From contig JBDKIU010000206.1 in NCBI GenBank assembly GCA_039796915.1, positions 1 through 6,113 of the forward strand: a DNA stretch of 6,113 nucleotides, given 5' to 3'. A model generated the notes under the pieces. That model was given only the letters and a program-made list of their open reading frames with translations, did not search any database and had not been told where the DNA came from. The position numbers were made by a program, and so were the translations under genes. Below are positions 1-5,580 of the stretch, piece by piece (within the stretch, counting starts at the first letter, position 1; each line of letters begins with the position of its first letter). The DNA comes from REEB481 sp039796915 (GTDB taxonomy: Bacteria > Bacteroidota > Bacteroidia > NS11-12g > UBA955).

Positions 1-115
<115 letters not shown>

Positions 116-280
116 AAAATGTTGTTTGATTTCCTGGATCTTTTTCTAAATTTCCGAAATACTCAAGTATTCCGGAGGCTCGCTATTCCCAATTTCTCAA
201 AGAACTTTATAACTTCCTCATTTACAGAGGGTTATTACTTCATTTCCCTTCTCTTCAAACTTTCATTCCGAAAGGGGTTG
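116..280 (-). promoter_or_regulatory. rRNA operon leader with boxA-like motif
   Basis: This is the transcribed leader between the nearest promoter (-7 box at 281-288) and the 16S 5' end. On the minus strand, 205-195 reads GTTCTTTGAGA, which resembles the boxA antitermination element found in rRNA leaders; I recall similar GTTCTTTGA motifs ahead of 16S genes in other Bacteroidota. An imperfect inverted repeat lies at 154-175 (CCG, one mismatch, AATACT / AGTATT, CGG) and could be part of a processing stem, although its two-base loop would have to open. Any RNase III pairing partner beyond the 16S 3' end is outside the window. No tRNA or protein gene is visible here. Confidence 0.5.
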
Positions 281-310
281 CAAAGGTAAGTAACTTTTTC
301 ATTTCGTCAA
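281..310 (-). promoter_or_regulatory. rRNA promoter P1 (closest to 16S)
   Basis: The minus strand reads TACCTTTG at 288-281, a perfect match to the Bacteroidota primary sigma factor -7 consensus TAnnTTTG. TTG lies at 310-308, giving a 19-base spacer, within the usual range for this phylum. The G of the -7 box is about 165 bases from the predicted 16S 5' end. The -33 element falls inside an A/T-rich imperfect inverted repeat at 307-333 (TCAAG, then T6/A6, then CTTGA). The sequence just downstream, CAACCCCTTTCGG, resembles the start region of the other three promoters. Confidence 0.75.
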
Positions 311-412
311 GCTTTTTTTTGAAAAAATCTTGATTTCTTTTGTCTTCAAAACTTGGCGTCAAGTCGACAATTGAAGGCTACTTTGTTTTCGCTTTTCTTT
401 CGTTTTCTGCTT

Positions 413-506
413 CAGAACGGGGTTGCAAAGGTAACAAAAACATTTTCAATAAATCAAACTGTTTTTGAAACTTTTTTCAACCGGCTTGCAGCAGTGAACT
501 ATTTAT
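413..506. repeat. Promoter-bearing direct repeat, copy 1 (94 bp)
   Basis: This 94-bp unit begins CAGAACGGGG and ends ACTATTTAT, and is immediately followed by a second copy at 507-599. By eye the two differ by one base at 423, a T-run one base longer in this copy (472-477), and a few bases near 484-487; all else is identical. The unit carries a complete promoter (P2) plus its first transcribed bases. The start of the unit (413-434) is found again at 600-621, and with two mismatches at 268-289. Confidence 0.9.
426..458 (-). promoter_or_regulatory. rRNA promoter P2
   Basis: The -7 element TACCTTTG is at 433-426 on the minus strand and the -33 element TTTG at 458-455, separated by 21 bases. The promoter lies in the first of two near-identical direct repeats and is followed downstream by CAACCCCGTTCTG, so the start region is rich in C. 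Its direction and its position ahead of the 16S gene make it an rRNA promoter. The start site itself is inferred, at about 6-7 bases beyond the -7 box. Confidence 0.75.
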
Positions 507-599
507 CAGAACGGGGCTGCAAAGGTAACAAAAACATTTTCAATAAATCAAACTGTTTTTGAAACTTTTTCAACCGCTGTGCAGCAGTGAACTATTTAT
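507..599. repeat. Promoter-bearing direct repeat, copy 2 (93 bp)
   Basis: This is the second tandem copy of the unit at 413-506, one base shorter in its T-run (566-570), and it carries promoter P3. It is followed by a truncated third copy of about 22 bases (600-621) that contains only the start region and the -7 box of P4. Head-to-tail order and high identity point to a fairly recent tandem duplication, or to maintenance by recombination between copies or between rRNA operons. Confidence 0.9.
520..552 (-). promoter_or_regulatory. rRNA promoter P3
   Basis: The -7 element TACCTTTG is at 527-520 and the -33 element TTTG at 552-549, with the same 21-base spacer as P2. It sits at the same place in the second copy of the direct repeat, 94 bases upstream of P2 by -7 box position. 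The spacer sequence is identical to that of P2, and the downstream region reads CAGCCCCGTTCTG. Confidence 0.75.
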
Positions 600-612
600 C
601 AGAACGGGAGTG

Positions 613-643
613 CAAAGGTAAGAATAACTTTGAATAATGCTAA
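613..643 (-). promoter_or_regulatory. rRNA promoter P4 (outermost, weaker -33)
   Basis: A fourth TACCTTTG lies at 620-613, 93 bases upstream of P3, followed by CACTCCCGTTCTG as in the others. The upstream sequence is unrelated to that of P2 and P3: the repeat ends here. The best -33 candidate is TTAG at 643-640 with a 19-base spacer, a poor match to TTTG. The promoter may be weaker, or the box may be the remnant of an ancestral unit. It lies only about 70 bases beyond the queA stop codon. Confidence 0.5.
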
Positions 644-689
644 CCTATTGCAGAAAAAAACCACTGAAAGTATCCTAACTGCTTATTTA

Positions 690-1895
690 TCAATGAGTTA
701 CGATTGGAAAAATTATTGACGAATCCCCATAACTCAGCATCCTGTAGTCATTTGAAAGCGCTTCTCTGTACATTTCCTGCCATTCTGAACCCATGAAAGC
801 TTCCAAAAGCATCAGCAAAGTGGAGCCTGGCTGGTGAAAATTTGTAATTAACCCTGAACAAACTCTGAATTTCATCCCAGGTACAATGAATATGGAGGTT
901 TCGCCGTCTAAAGAAGTTGCCTTTGTACGCTCCAGGTGGTCTAAAATGATGTCTATTACCTGATGCCTATCCCAGGAAGGCAGGTCATCACGGTACGGAT
1001 CGTACTGCGAAATGCGCACAGGCCATCTACCTTGTTGCAATTGAACTGCTGCAAAGAACAGTGATTCTAAAACCCTCATAACTGTTGTTCCCACGGCAAC
1101 AATGGTTTGATGCTCTTTCAATGACAGCAAAGTAGCTTTCGAAATGCTGAAACTTTCTGTGTGCATCAAATGACCAGCCGTACCCAAAGATGTCACTGGT
1201 TTAAAAGTTCCTGCGCCTACGTGCAGTGTCAGATATGCTTGTTCATGTCCTTTCCGTGTAAGTTCCTCAAGCACGCCTTCCGTAAAATGCAGGCTTGCGG
1301 TGGGTGCTGCAACAGCACCGGCATTACGTGCAAATACCGATTGATATCGTTCCTGATCATTCGGTACATCGTTACGCCTTATATATGGTGGTAGCGGAAC
1401 ATGGCCAAAATGCTCCAGAATACTCAGGAACTCTGGAACGCCCGTACAACGGAATGCAACCTGATTGGAGTCACGGTTATGCCATCGGGCCTCAAGTTCC
1501 ATATTACCTGATGACAACCTGAGCACTTCGCCTTCCTTAAACTTCTTACGATTGCCCACCAAGCATTCCCAGATGAATGTTGCCGGTTTTTCTTGTCGTA
1601 GATGTTCTTTCAACAAAAAGATCTCTATGCTCGCGCCGTGACTGTTTTGAAACCATAATCGGGCAGGAATCACTTTCGTATCATTGAATACCAGCAAGGT
1701 TGGCTCCAACAGCAGGTTTGGCAAATCGTAAAAACGATGATGACTTCGTTGGCCAGCCCGATAACAGAGTAATCTGGAATGATCTCTTTGCGCTAAAGGT
1801 TCCTGGGCTATGGCCGATTCCGGCAGTTCATACTGAAATCTGGATACCGGAATATCGGGCATTCCATGCTGTGCATGGTGTTGTTCATGATTCAT
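690..1895 (-). CDS. queA: S-adenosylmethionine:tRNA ribosyltransferase-isomerase (QueA)
   Basis: QueA transfers and isomerises the ribosyl part of S-adenosylmethionine onto 7-aminomethyl-7-deazaguanine at the tRNA wobble position, making epoxyqueuosine in the cytoplasm. Family signatures are clear along the 401 residues: FQYELPESAIAQEPL (20-34), LLVFNDTKVIPARL (67-80), GAVAAPTASLHFT (193-205), LHVGAGTFKPV (224-234), AVGTTVMRVLES (267-278), GETSIFIVPG (331-340), LITNFHQPGSTLLML (349-363) and YRMLSYGDSSII (384-395). The chosen start at 1895 forms an ATGA overlap with the rdgB stop codon. An in-frame ATG at 1919 would add eight residues, and M12 is also possible. At about 400 residues it is longer than the usual 340-360 and has extra sequence around 95-120 and 285-330. 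Bacteroidota may carry two QueA-like paralogs, so the precise substrate is less certain than the family. The N-terminus is His-rich (MNHEQHHAQH). Confidence 0.93.
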   Translation of the reverse strand: MNHEQHHAQHGMPDIPVSRFQYELPESAIAQEPLAQRDHSRLLCYRAGQRSHHRFYDLPNLLLEPTLLVFNDTKVIPARLWFQNSHGASIEIFLLKEHLRQEKPATFIWECLVGNRKKFKEGEVLRLSSGNMELEARWHNRDSNQVAFRCTGVPEFLSILEHFGHVPLPPYIRRNDVPNDQERYQSVFARNAGAVAAPTASLHFTEGVLEELTRKGHEQAYLTLHVGAGTFKPVTSLGTAGHLMHTESFSISKATLLSLKEHQTIVAVGTTVMRVLESLFFAAVQLQQGRWPVRISQYDPYRDDLPSWDRHQVIDIILDHLERTKATSLDGETSIFIVPGMKFRVCSGLITNFHQPGSTLLMLLEAFMGSEWQEMYREALSNDYRMLSYGDSSIIFPIVTH

Positions 1896-2494
1896 AAGGA
1901 CTGAATGGCCTCCATCCAAGCCTGCATGGCACGTAATGCCTGGGTTCTGTGACTGATTCCTAATTTCACATGCATGGGCAGCGCTGCCAAGGTTTGCTGA
2001 AACCCCTGAGGTATAAACACCGGATCATATCCAAATCCACCGACGCCATCCGCAACCCCAGCGATTCTTCCTTCCAGGATGCCGGTGAAGAAGACCATGC
2101 CCTCATCCCAACGAAAACAAAATACGGATTCGAATCGGGCGCTCCGCACCTGAACATCTTTCAATCTTTTCAACAGCAGGGCGTTATTGCTTCCCGGATA
2201 ATGTGCCATAGCTGCAAAACGCGCCGTATGTACGCCGGGAGCGCCATCCAAAGCATCACAAAAAAGCCCGGTATCGTCGGCAAATGAAGGCAGCCCTGTT
2301 AAATTCCAGGCAGCTTCTGCTTTCAGTGCCGCATTCTCTCTCAGGCTTTGCCCTGTTTCTTCCACACTGAACTCATGACCTAAATCTGAAGGCAGGCATA
2401 TATGTGCTGCACCCTTGAGCGCAGACTGAATCTCTTCTGCCTTGTGCTTGTTCGCACTGGCGAAAACAAGTTTCTTGAACGTTTCCCTATTCAT
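1892..2494 (-). CDS. rdgB: XTP/dITP diphosphatase (RdgB/HAM1 family)
   Basis: This enzyme hydrolyses XTP, dITP and ITP to monophosphate and pyrophosphate, keeping deaminated purines out of DNA and RNA. The 200-residue protein has the full Ham1 pattern: SANKHKAEEI (13-22, substrate-binding SxNxxKxxEI), ADDTGL (72-77, with the catalytic-site acidic residues), APGVHTARFA (85-94), GFGYDPVF (153-160) and SHR (181-183). Length is normal for the family. One small departure is that the usual KNxISHR reads KLGISHR (177-183), so Asn is replaced by Leu while the Lys is kept. The start codon overlaps the stop of the upstream gene (ATGA at 2494-2491), and its own stop overlaps the queA start in the same way, so the three genes are probably one transcript with coupled translation. 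Confidence 0.96.
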   Translation of the reverse strand: MNRETFKKLVFASANKHKAEEIQSALKGAAHICLPSDLGHEFSVEETGQSLRENAALKAEAAWNLTGLPSFADDTGLFCDALDGAPGVHTARFAAMAHYPGSNNALLLKRLKDVQVRSARFESVFCFRWDEGMVFFTGILEGRIAGVADGVGGFGYDPVFIPQGFQQTLAALPMHVKLGISHRTQALRAMQAWMEAIQSL

Positions 2495-2973
2495 AGCTTA
2501 GACCAACGACCAAATGCTTCAACAGCCTTTTTCTTGAGCAGGGGATCCTGAGCCAACAAGCTTGTTTCTGGCAAGCGCAATACTCTTCCCTGTGGATTTA
2601 GTTCGGAACTGAATTCCTGGAGGTTAGCTGTGGCGGCGTGGCTACCAAAGAATACCCAATGATGTGATCCCTGCTGTTGTGTCCACAGTTCGGGGCCTCC
2701 TATATATAAGGTGCCGCTGATGCCGAGTTGATTGTTGATGTATCCGGCCATTTTTTCCAGCATCTGACCTTCGGGAGTTTGCGGATCATGCTGCTCATTC
2801 AGGATGAAGATCAGTTGAGGCACCGATCTTACAACATCTGCGGACACAGCAACCATTTCCGCAGTTTCTGAGGATTCCGGCATGCTGGTCTGCAGCTGTG
2901 CATCTTCTTTGATCAGAAAAAAACCGGGACTGAACAAGAGTTCCAGTGCCATTGGAGAAATATCATGACTCAT
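2491..2973 (-). CDS. Unnamed protein; possible DNA polymerase III psi / UDG-fold relative
   Basis: I do not recognise this 160-residue protein with certainty. The predicted layout is alpha/beta: an N-terminal part (MALELLFSPGFFLIKE, 8-23), a hydrophobic strand VPQLIFILN (51-59), a helix over 66-84, strands at 86-92 and 104-110 (HHWVFFG), strand VLRLP (131-135), then ETSLLAQDPLLKKKAVEAFG and W157. The ending, a strand leading into P-x-x-S-L-L-x-x-x-P-x-x-K-K and a final helix with Trp, recalls proteins of the uracil-DNA-glycosylase fold, including the catalytically dead psi subunit (HolD). No glycosylase catalytic motif is seen, so a structural role is more likely than an enzymatic one. There is no signal peptide or membrane segment. 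The start at 2973 is chosen because longer forms run towards ilvE; 2952 (M8) is an alternative. AAAAGGAA about 11 bases upstream may serve as a weak ribosome binding site. It is the first gene of the rdgB-queA cluster. Confidence 0.8.
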   Translation of the reverse strand: MSHDISPMALELLFSPGFFLIKEDAQLQTSMPESSETAEMVAVSADVVRSVPQLIFILNEQHDPQTPEGQMLEKMAGYINNQLGISGTLYIGGPELWTQQQGSHHWVFFGSHAATANLQEFSSELNPQGRVLRLPETSLLAQDPLLKKKAVEAFGRWSKL

Positions 2974-3036
2974 GGTGTTTGATTCCTTTTGCCTTTCGGC
3001 AGAGAGTCCTTTATTTCGAAGCCGGATTCTACCCAA
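2974..3036. promoter_or_regulatory. Divergent intergenic region, rdgB cluster / ilvE
   Basis: These 63 bases must serve ilvE to the right and the rdgB cluster to the left, unless the promoters lie inside the genes. For ilvE the best candidate is TTTG at 2988-2991, a 20-base spacer, then TATTTCGA at 3012-3019, which differs from TAnnTTTG at two positions. For the leftward cluster I find no convincing -7/-33 pair. No operator-like palindrome, T-box or attenuator leader is evident. Confidence 0.25.
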
Positions 3037-4104
3037 ATGGCGCTCGAAGTTACTTACGAATTAAGAACCGATTCAACAATTGATTCGGTGGATTTTGACC
3101 ACGTTCAGTTTGGTCGCGTATTTGCCGACCACATGTTCGTGGCTTCCTTTGATGGCAATGCATGGGGTGATTTTAAAATCATGCCTTACGGACCACTGCA
3201 ACTAAGCCCTGCAACCAGTGCGCTGCATTATGGCCAGGCCATTTTTGAGGGCATGAAGGCCTTCAAAGATGCAGATGGTACCCCGTTGTTGTTCCGACCC
3301 TACGAAAATGCAGCACGCTTTAACCGTTCTGCCCGGAGGATGTGCATGCCCGAATTGCCTGAGGATGTATTCGTGGAAGCGCTGGAACGCCTGATCTGGG
3401 TGGACCGGAATTGGATTCCTACCAAAGATGGCAGCAGTTTGTATATCCGTCCCTTCATGTTTGCAACGGATGATTTTCTGGGTGTTCGCCCTTCTTCCCG
3501 CTACCTGTTCATCGCCTGGTGCTGTCCGGTAGTTGCGTACTACAGTCAGCCGCTCAAAGTGAAAATTGAGGACAAATATGCGCGCGCTGCTCAGGGTGGC
3601 GTTGGATTTACCAAATGTGCCGGCAACTATGGCGCAGCAATGTTGCCAACTAAGGAAGCACAGGATCAGGGTTTTGATCAGGTTTTGTGGACCGATGCAC
3701 GCGAACACAAGTATCTGGAAGAAACGGGAACCACGAACTGCTTTGTAGTTGCGAACGGAAAACTGATCACGCCGGCATTAACCGATACCATGCTTGCCGG
3801 AATTACCCGTGAATCGGTGCTTACCCTTGCTCAATCGCTTGGATTTACTGTGGAAGAACGGCCCATTGAAGTTTCAGAATTGAAAAACTGGCACGCAGCC
3901 GGCACGTTACAGGAAATGTTCATTACCGGAACGGCCGCAACACTGGTGGGCATCAAAGGATTCGGACATCAGGGCGTGTATTACGATCTGGAGCCGCAGG
4001 GCAACCACGATATTTCAGCTACGCTGCTGCGCGGTTTAGATGAAATCCGGACACGGAAAACCGACGATCCCTTTGGATGGGTGCATCCGGTGCCGTCGCG
4101 CTGA
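3037..4104 (+). CDS. ilvE: Branched-chain amino acid aminotransferase
   Basis: This is a fold-type IV PLP enzyme that moves amino groups between glutamate and leucine, isoleucine or valine and their 2-oxo acids, the last step of their synthesis and the first of breakdown. The 355 residues show the beta-family (BCAT2-like) pattern: SALHYGQAIFEGMKAF (61-76), FRPYENAARFNRSA (86-99), YIRPF (136-140), GFTKCAGNYGAA (190-201) with K193 as the Schiff-base lysine, YLEETGTTN (226-234, usual form EVGTMN), GITRES (255-260, cofactor phosphate binding) and GTAATLVGI (298-306). The length and motif spacing resemble the eukaryote-like class rather than the shorter E. coli IlvE. The redox CxxC of mammalian BCATs, expected near 300, is absent. 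The start at 3037 is preferred because the extra 16 residues from 2989 do not look like family sequence and would overlap the divergent gene. No obvious Shine-Dalgarno sequence precedes it. Confidence 0.96.
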   Translation: MALEVTYELRTDSTIDSVDFDHVQFGRVFADHMFVASFDGNAWGDFKIMPYGPLQLSPATSALHYGQAIFEGMKAFKDADGTPLLFRPYENAARFNRSARRMCMPELPEDVFVEALERLIWVDRNWIPTKDGSSLYIRPFMFATDDFLGVRPSSRYLFIAWCCPVVAYYSQPLKVKIEDKYARAAQGGVGFTKCAGNYGAAMLPTKEAQDQGFDQVLWTDAREHKYLEETGTTNCFVVANGKLITPALTDTMLAGITRESVLTLAQSLGFTVEERPIEVSELKNWHAAGTLQEMFITGTAATLVGIKGFGHQGVYYDLEPQGNHDISATLLRGLDEIRTRKTDDPFGWVHPVPSR

Positions 4105-4641
4105 TCAGAATTGATTCTTCCACATCATGCTTTCAACAGGCTTCACTGTGCGTACATTGTATTTTGCTGAAGCTTTGTTGTTGTATGACATGGCAATATC
4201 TCCCTGAACTTCAAAATAAATCAGTTGTCCAATGGGCATTCCTGTGTACACCCTTACCGGCTGTGCCACAGAAATCTCGAGCGTCCAGGTATTGCAAAAA
4301 CCCACATCTCCTTTGCCGGCAGTAGCATGGATGTCAATCCCGAGCCTCCCGGTGCTTGATTTGCCCTCCAGGAAAGGCACATGCTTGTGTGTTTCCGTGT
4401 ATTCTTCCGTTACGCCGAGGTATAATGTTCCGGGCTGCAGCACAAAGCCTTCCTCGGGAATTTCGAAGTAGTCAATCCTGTTGTGCGCCTTGGCATCCAG
4501 CACCCTGTCGCGGTATGTGGCCAGATAACGTCCCAGATGTACATCATAGGAATTGCTGCCCAAACACTCCCTGCGGTAAGGTTCAATGAGAATAGTCCCG
4601 GCTTCAATTTCCTCGAGGATTCGCTTGTCAGAAAGAATCAT
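4105..4641 (-). CDS. dcd: dCTP deaminase
   Basis: Dcd deaminates dCTP to dUTP, which dUTPase turns into dUMP for thymidylate synthesis; it acts as a homotrimer in the cytoplasm. The 178-residue protein matches the family from MILSDKRILEEIE (1-13) through GSNSYDVHLG (28-37) to the active-site segment LEGKSSTGRLGIDIHATAG (91-109) and TLEI (120-123). By alignment in my head with E. coli Dcd, S95/S96 and R99 correspond to S111/S112 and R115, and E122 to the catalytic E138. It is about 15 residues shorter than the E. coli enzyme (193). Some relatives convert dCTP directly to dUMP, and I cannot exclude this. The stop codon directly abuts the ilvE stop. Upstream lies the WD40 gene, 24 bases away on the same strand, but a promoter-like element in that gap suggests dcd can be transcribed alone. 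Confidence 0.96.
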   Translation of the reverse strand: MILSDKRILEEIEAGTILIEPYRRECLGSNSYDVHLGRYLATYRDRVLDAKAHNRIDYFEIPEEGFVLQPGTLYLGVTEEYTETHKHVPFLEGKSSTGRLGIDIHATAGKGDVGFCNTWTLEISVAQPVRVYTGMPIGQLIYFEVQGDIAMSYNNKASAKYNVRTVKPVESMMWKNQF

Positions 4642-4645
4642 GGGA

Positions 4646-4653
4646 CAAAAATA
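4646..4653 (-). promoter_or_regulatory. Candidate -7 promoter element of dcd
   Basis: The minus strand reads TATTTTTG at 4653-4646, a perfect match to TAnnTTTG. It lies in the 24-base gap between the WD40 stop and the dcd ATG and ends only four bases before that ATG. Transcription starting 5-7 bases beyond the box would begin at or next to the start codon, so the mRNA would be leaderless or nearly so. No good TTTG is found 17-23 bases further upstream, which lowers confidence. Confidence 0.4.
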
Positions 4654-4665
4654 AACGGCAAAGCA

Positions 4666-5580
4666 TCAATCTGACTTAAATATTCTGAAGAGTCGAATGG
4701 TACGGTCATCGGCGCCGGAAGCCACCAGCTCGTCATTGATCCACAGAACCCTGTTGACAGAGGACTGATGGGCATCAACCTTTTTGGAATCAATCACCTT
4801 CAATAATTCCAAATCTTCAGCATTCCAGATGCGAATCGTTTTGTCCATACTGGCGGTAGCCAGGAGTTTCTGATTGGGTGAAAGCTCCATGTGGTTGATG
4901 TGTGACCAATGAGCAGGCACTTCCCGAATCAGTGTAAGCCCGTTGTTTGCATCCCATTGCTTCAAGGCTGCATCCCGGCCTCCGGAAAAAAGACAGGAAC
5001 CGGAATCATTAAAGGCCAAACTAAACACGGAACTTTGATGCGCCTTCACTGCTAAGGACGTTGCATCTGAACTAAACGCCGACCATTGACGAATGTAGGT
5101 ATCTGAAAAACCTGCCGCCACTTTATCCTTGGCTACGGCTATACAGCGCAGGCTTTCATCGCTGCATTTTTTCCCAAGGATCCATTCTCCCCGATCATTC
5201 CATTCCAGCATGTAACCATCTTTCCCACCACTGTACCAGCCATTTCCGGCGGCGTTCTTTTTTAAGGTGAACACCGCGCCCTGATGACCTTTGAACTTCT
5301 CCACGGTAGGTGAAGCGGACATCCTGATCATGTAAATGGAGCCAAATGCCGTTCCTGCCAGCAATATATCTTTGTGCAATGGCAACAGGGCAAATACGGC
5401 CTCCGGCACATGTGCAATCAGCTTCCCCTGATCAGGGCCTTCGGGAACCCATGCTACCACAAATCCATCCGGGCCCGATGAATATAAGGTGTTGCTTTCA
5501 GGCTCATAGGCAAGGGCATAGATACCTTGATGGTGTCCATTGAACTGCTGCACTTTTTCTAAATTCCATGCTTGCTTCAT
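4666..5580 (-). CDS. WD40 repeat beta-propeller protein
   Basis: The 304-residue protein consists almost entirely of seven WD40 repeats, enough for one closed beta-propeller. Blades run from GH/AH to W-like ends: 15-44, 56-83 (degenerate), 98-127, about 139-166 (no GH), 180-209, 223-252 and 270-298. The best repeats carry GGRDAALKQWD (200-210), TASMDKTIRIWN (242-253) and SGADDRTIRLF (288-298). No signal peptide, membrane segment, kinase, protease or other fused domain is present, so it is predicted to be a cytoplasmic scaffold or binding protein; the partner is unknown. The start at 5580 (MKQAWNLEKV) is preferred because the first strand begins soon after. In-frame ATGs at 5586 and 5607 exist but would run further into the divergent gene. 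It lies upstream of dcd in the same direction, but nothing ties the two functions together. Confidence 0.9.
   Translation of the reverse strand: MKQAWNLEKVQQFNGHHQGIYALAYEPESNTLYSSGPDGFVVAWVPEGPDQGKLIAHVPEAVFALLPLHKDILLAGTAFGSIYMIRMSASPTVEKFKGHQGAVFTLKKNAAGNGWYSGGKDGYMLEWNDRGEWILGKKCSDESLRCIAVAKDKVAAGFSDTYIRQWSAFSSDATSLAVKAHQSSVFSLAFNDSGSCLFSGGRDAALKQWDANNGLTLIREVPAHWSHINHMELSPNQKLLATASMDKTIRIWNAEDLELLKVIDSKKVDAHQSSVNRVLWINDELVASGADDRTIRLFRIFKSD

Noticed and set aside
307..333. Inverted repeat TCAAG ... CTTGA with T6/A6 inside, as a possible terminator or operator
   Set aside because: The stem is mostly A-T with one mismatch, has no following T-run on either strand, and sits across the P1 -33 element; low-complexity chance pairing is likely.
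353..562. Open reading frame of 69 codons on the plus strand with an internal protein repeat
   Set aside because: The repeat in the translation merely reflects the 93-94 bp promoter-bearing DNA repeats, and no start signal or family resemblance is seen.
413..621. Possible CRISPR array
   Set aside because: There are only two full units, the copies are identical over nearly the whole length with no variable spacers, and each contains an rRNA-type promoter. No cas gene is present.
653..690. Rho-independent terminator for queA
   Set aside because: A run of seven T exists on the minus strand, but the bases before it form at most a three-base-pair stem (ACT/AGT), too weak to call.
1970..2287. 105-codon open frame on the plus strand
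   Set aside because: It lies wholly inside rdgB, which is unambiguous on the other strand.
3202..3708. 168-codon open frame antisense to ilvE
   Set aside because: The plus-strand frame encodes all branched-chain aminotransferase motifs; the antisense frame has no recognisable features and is a shadow.
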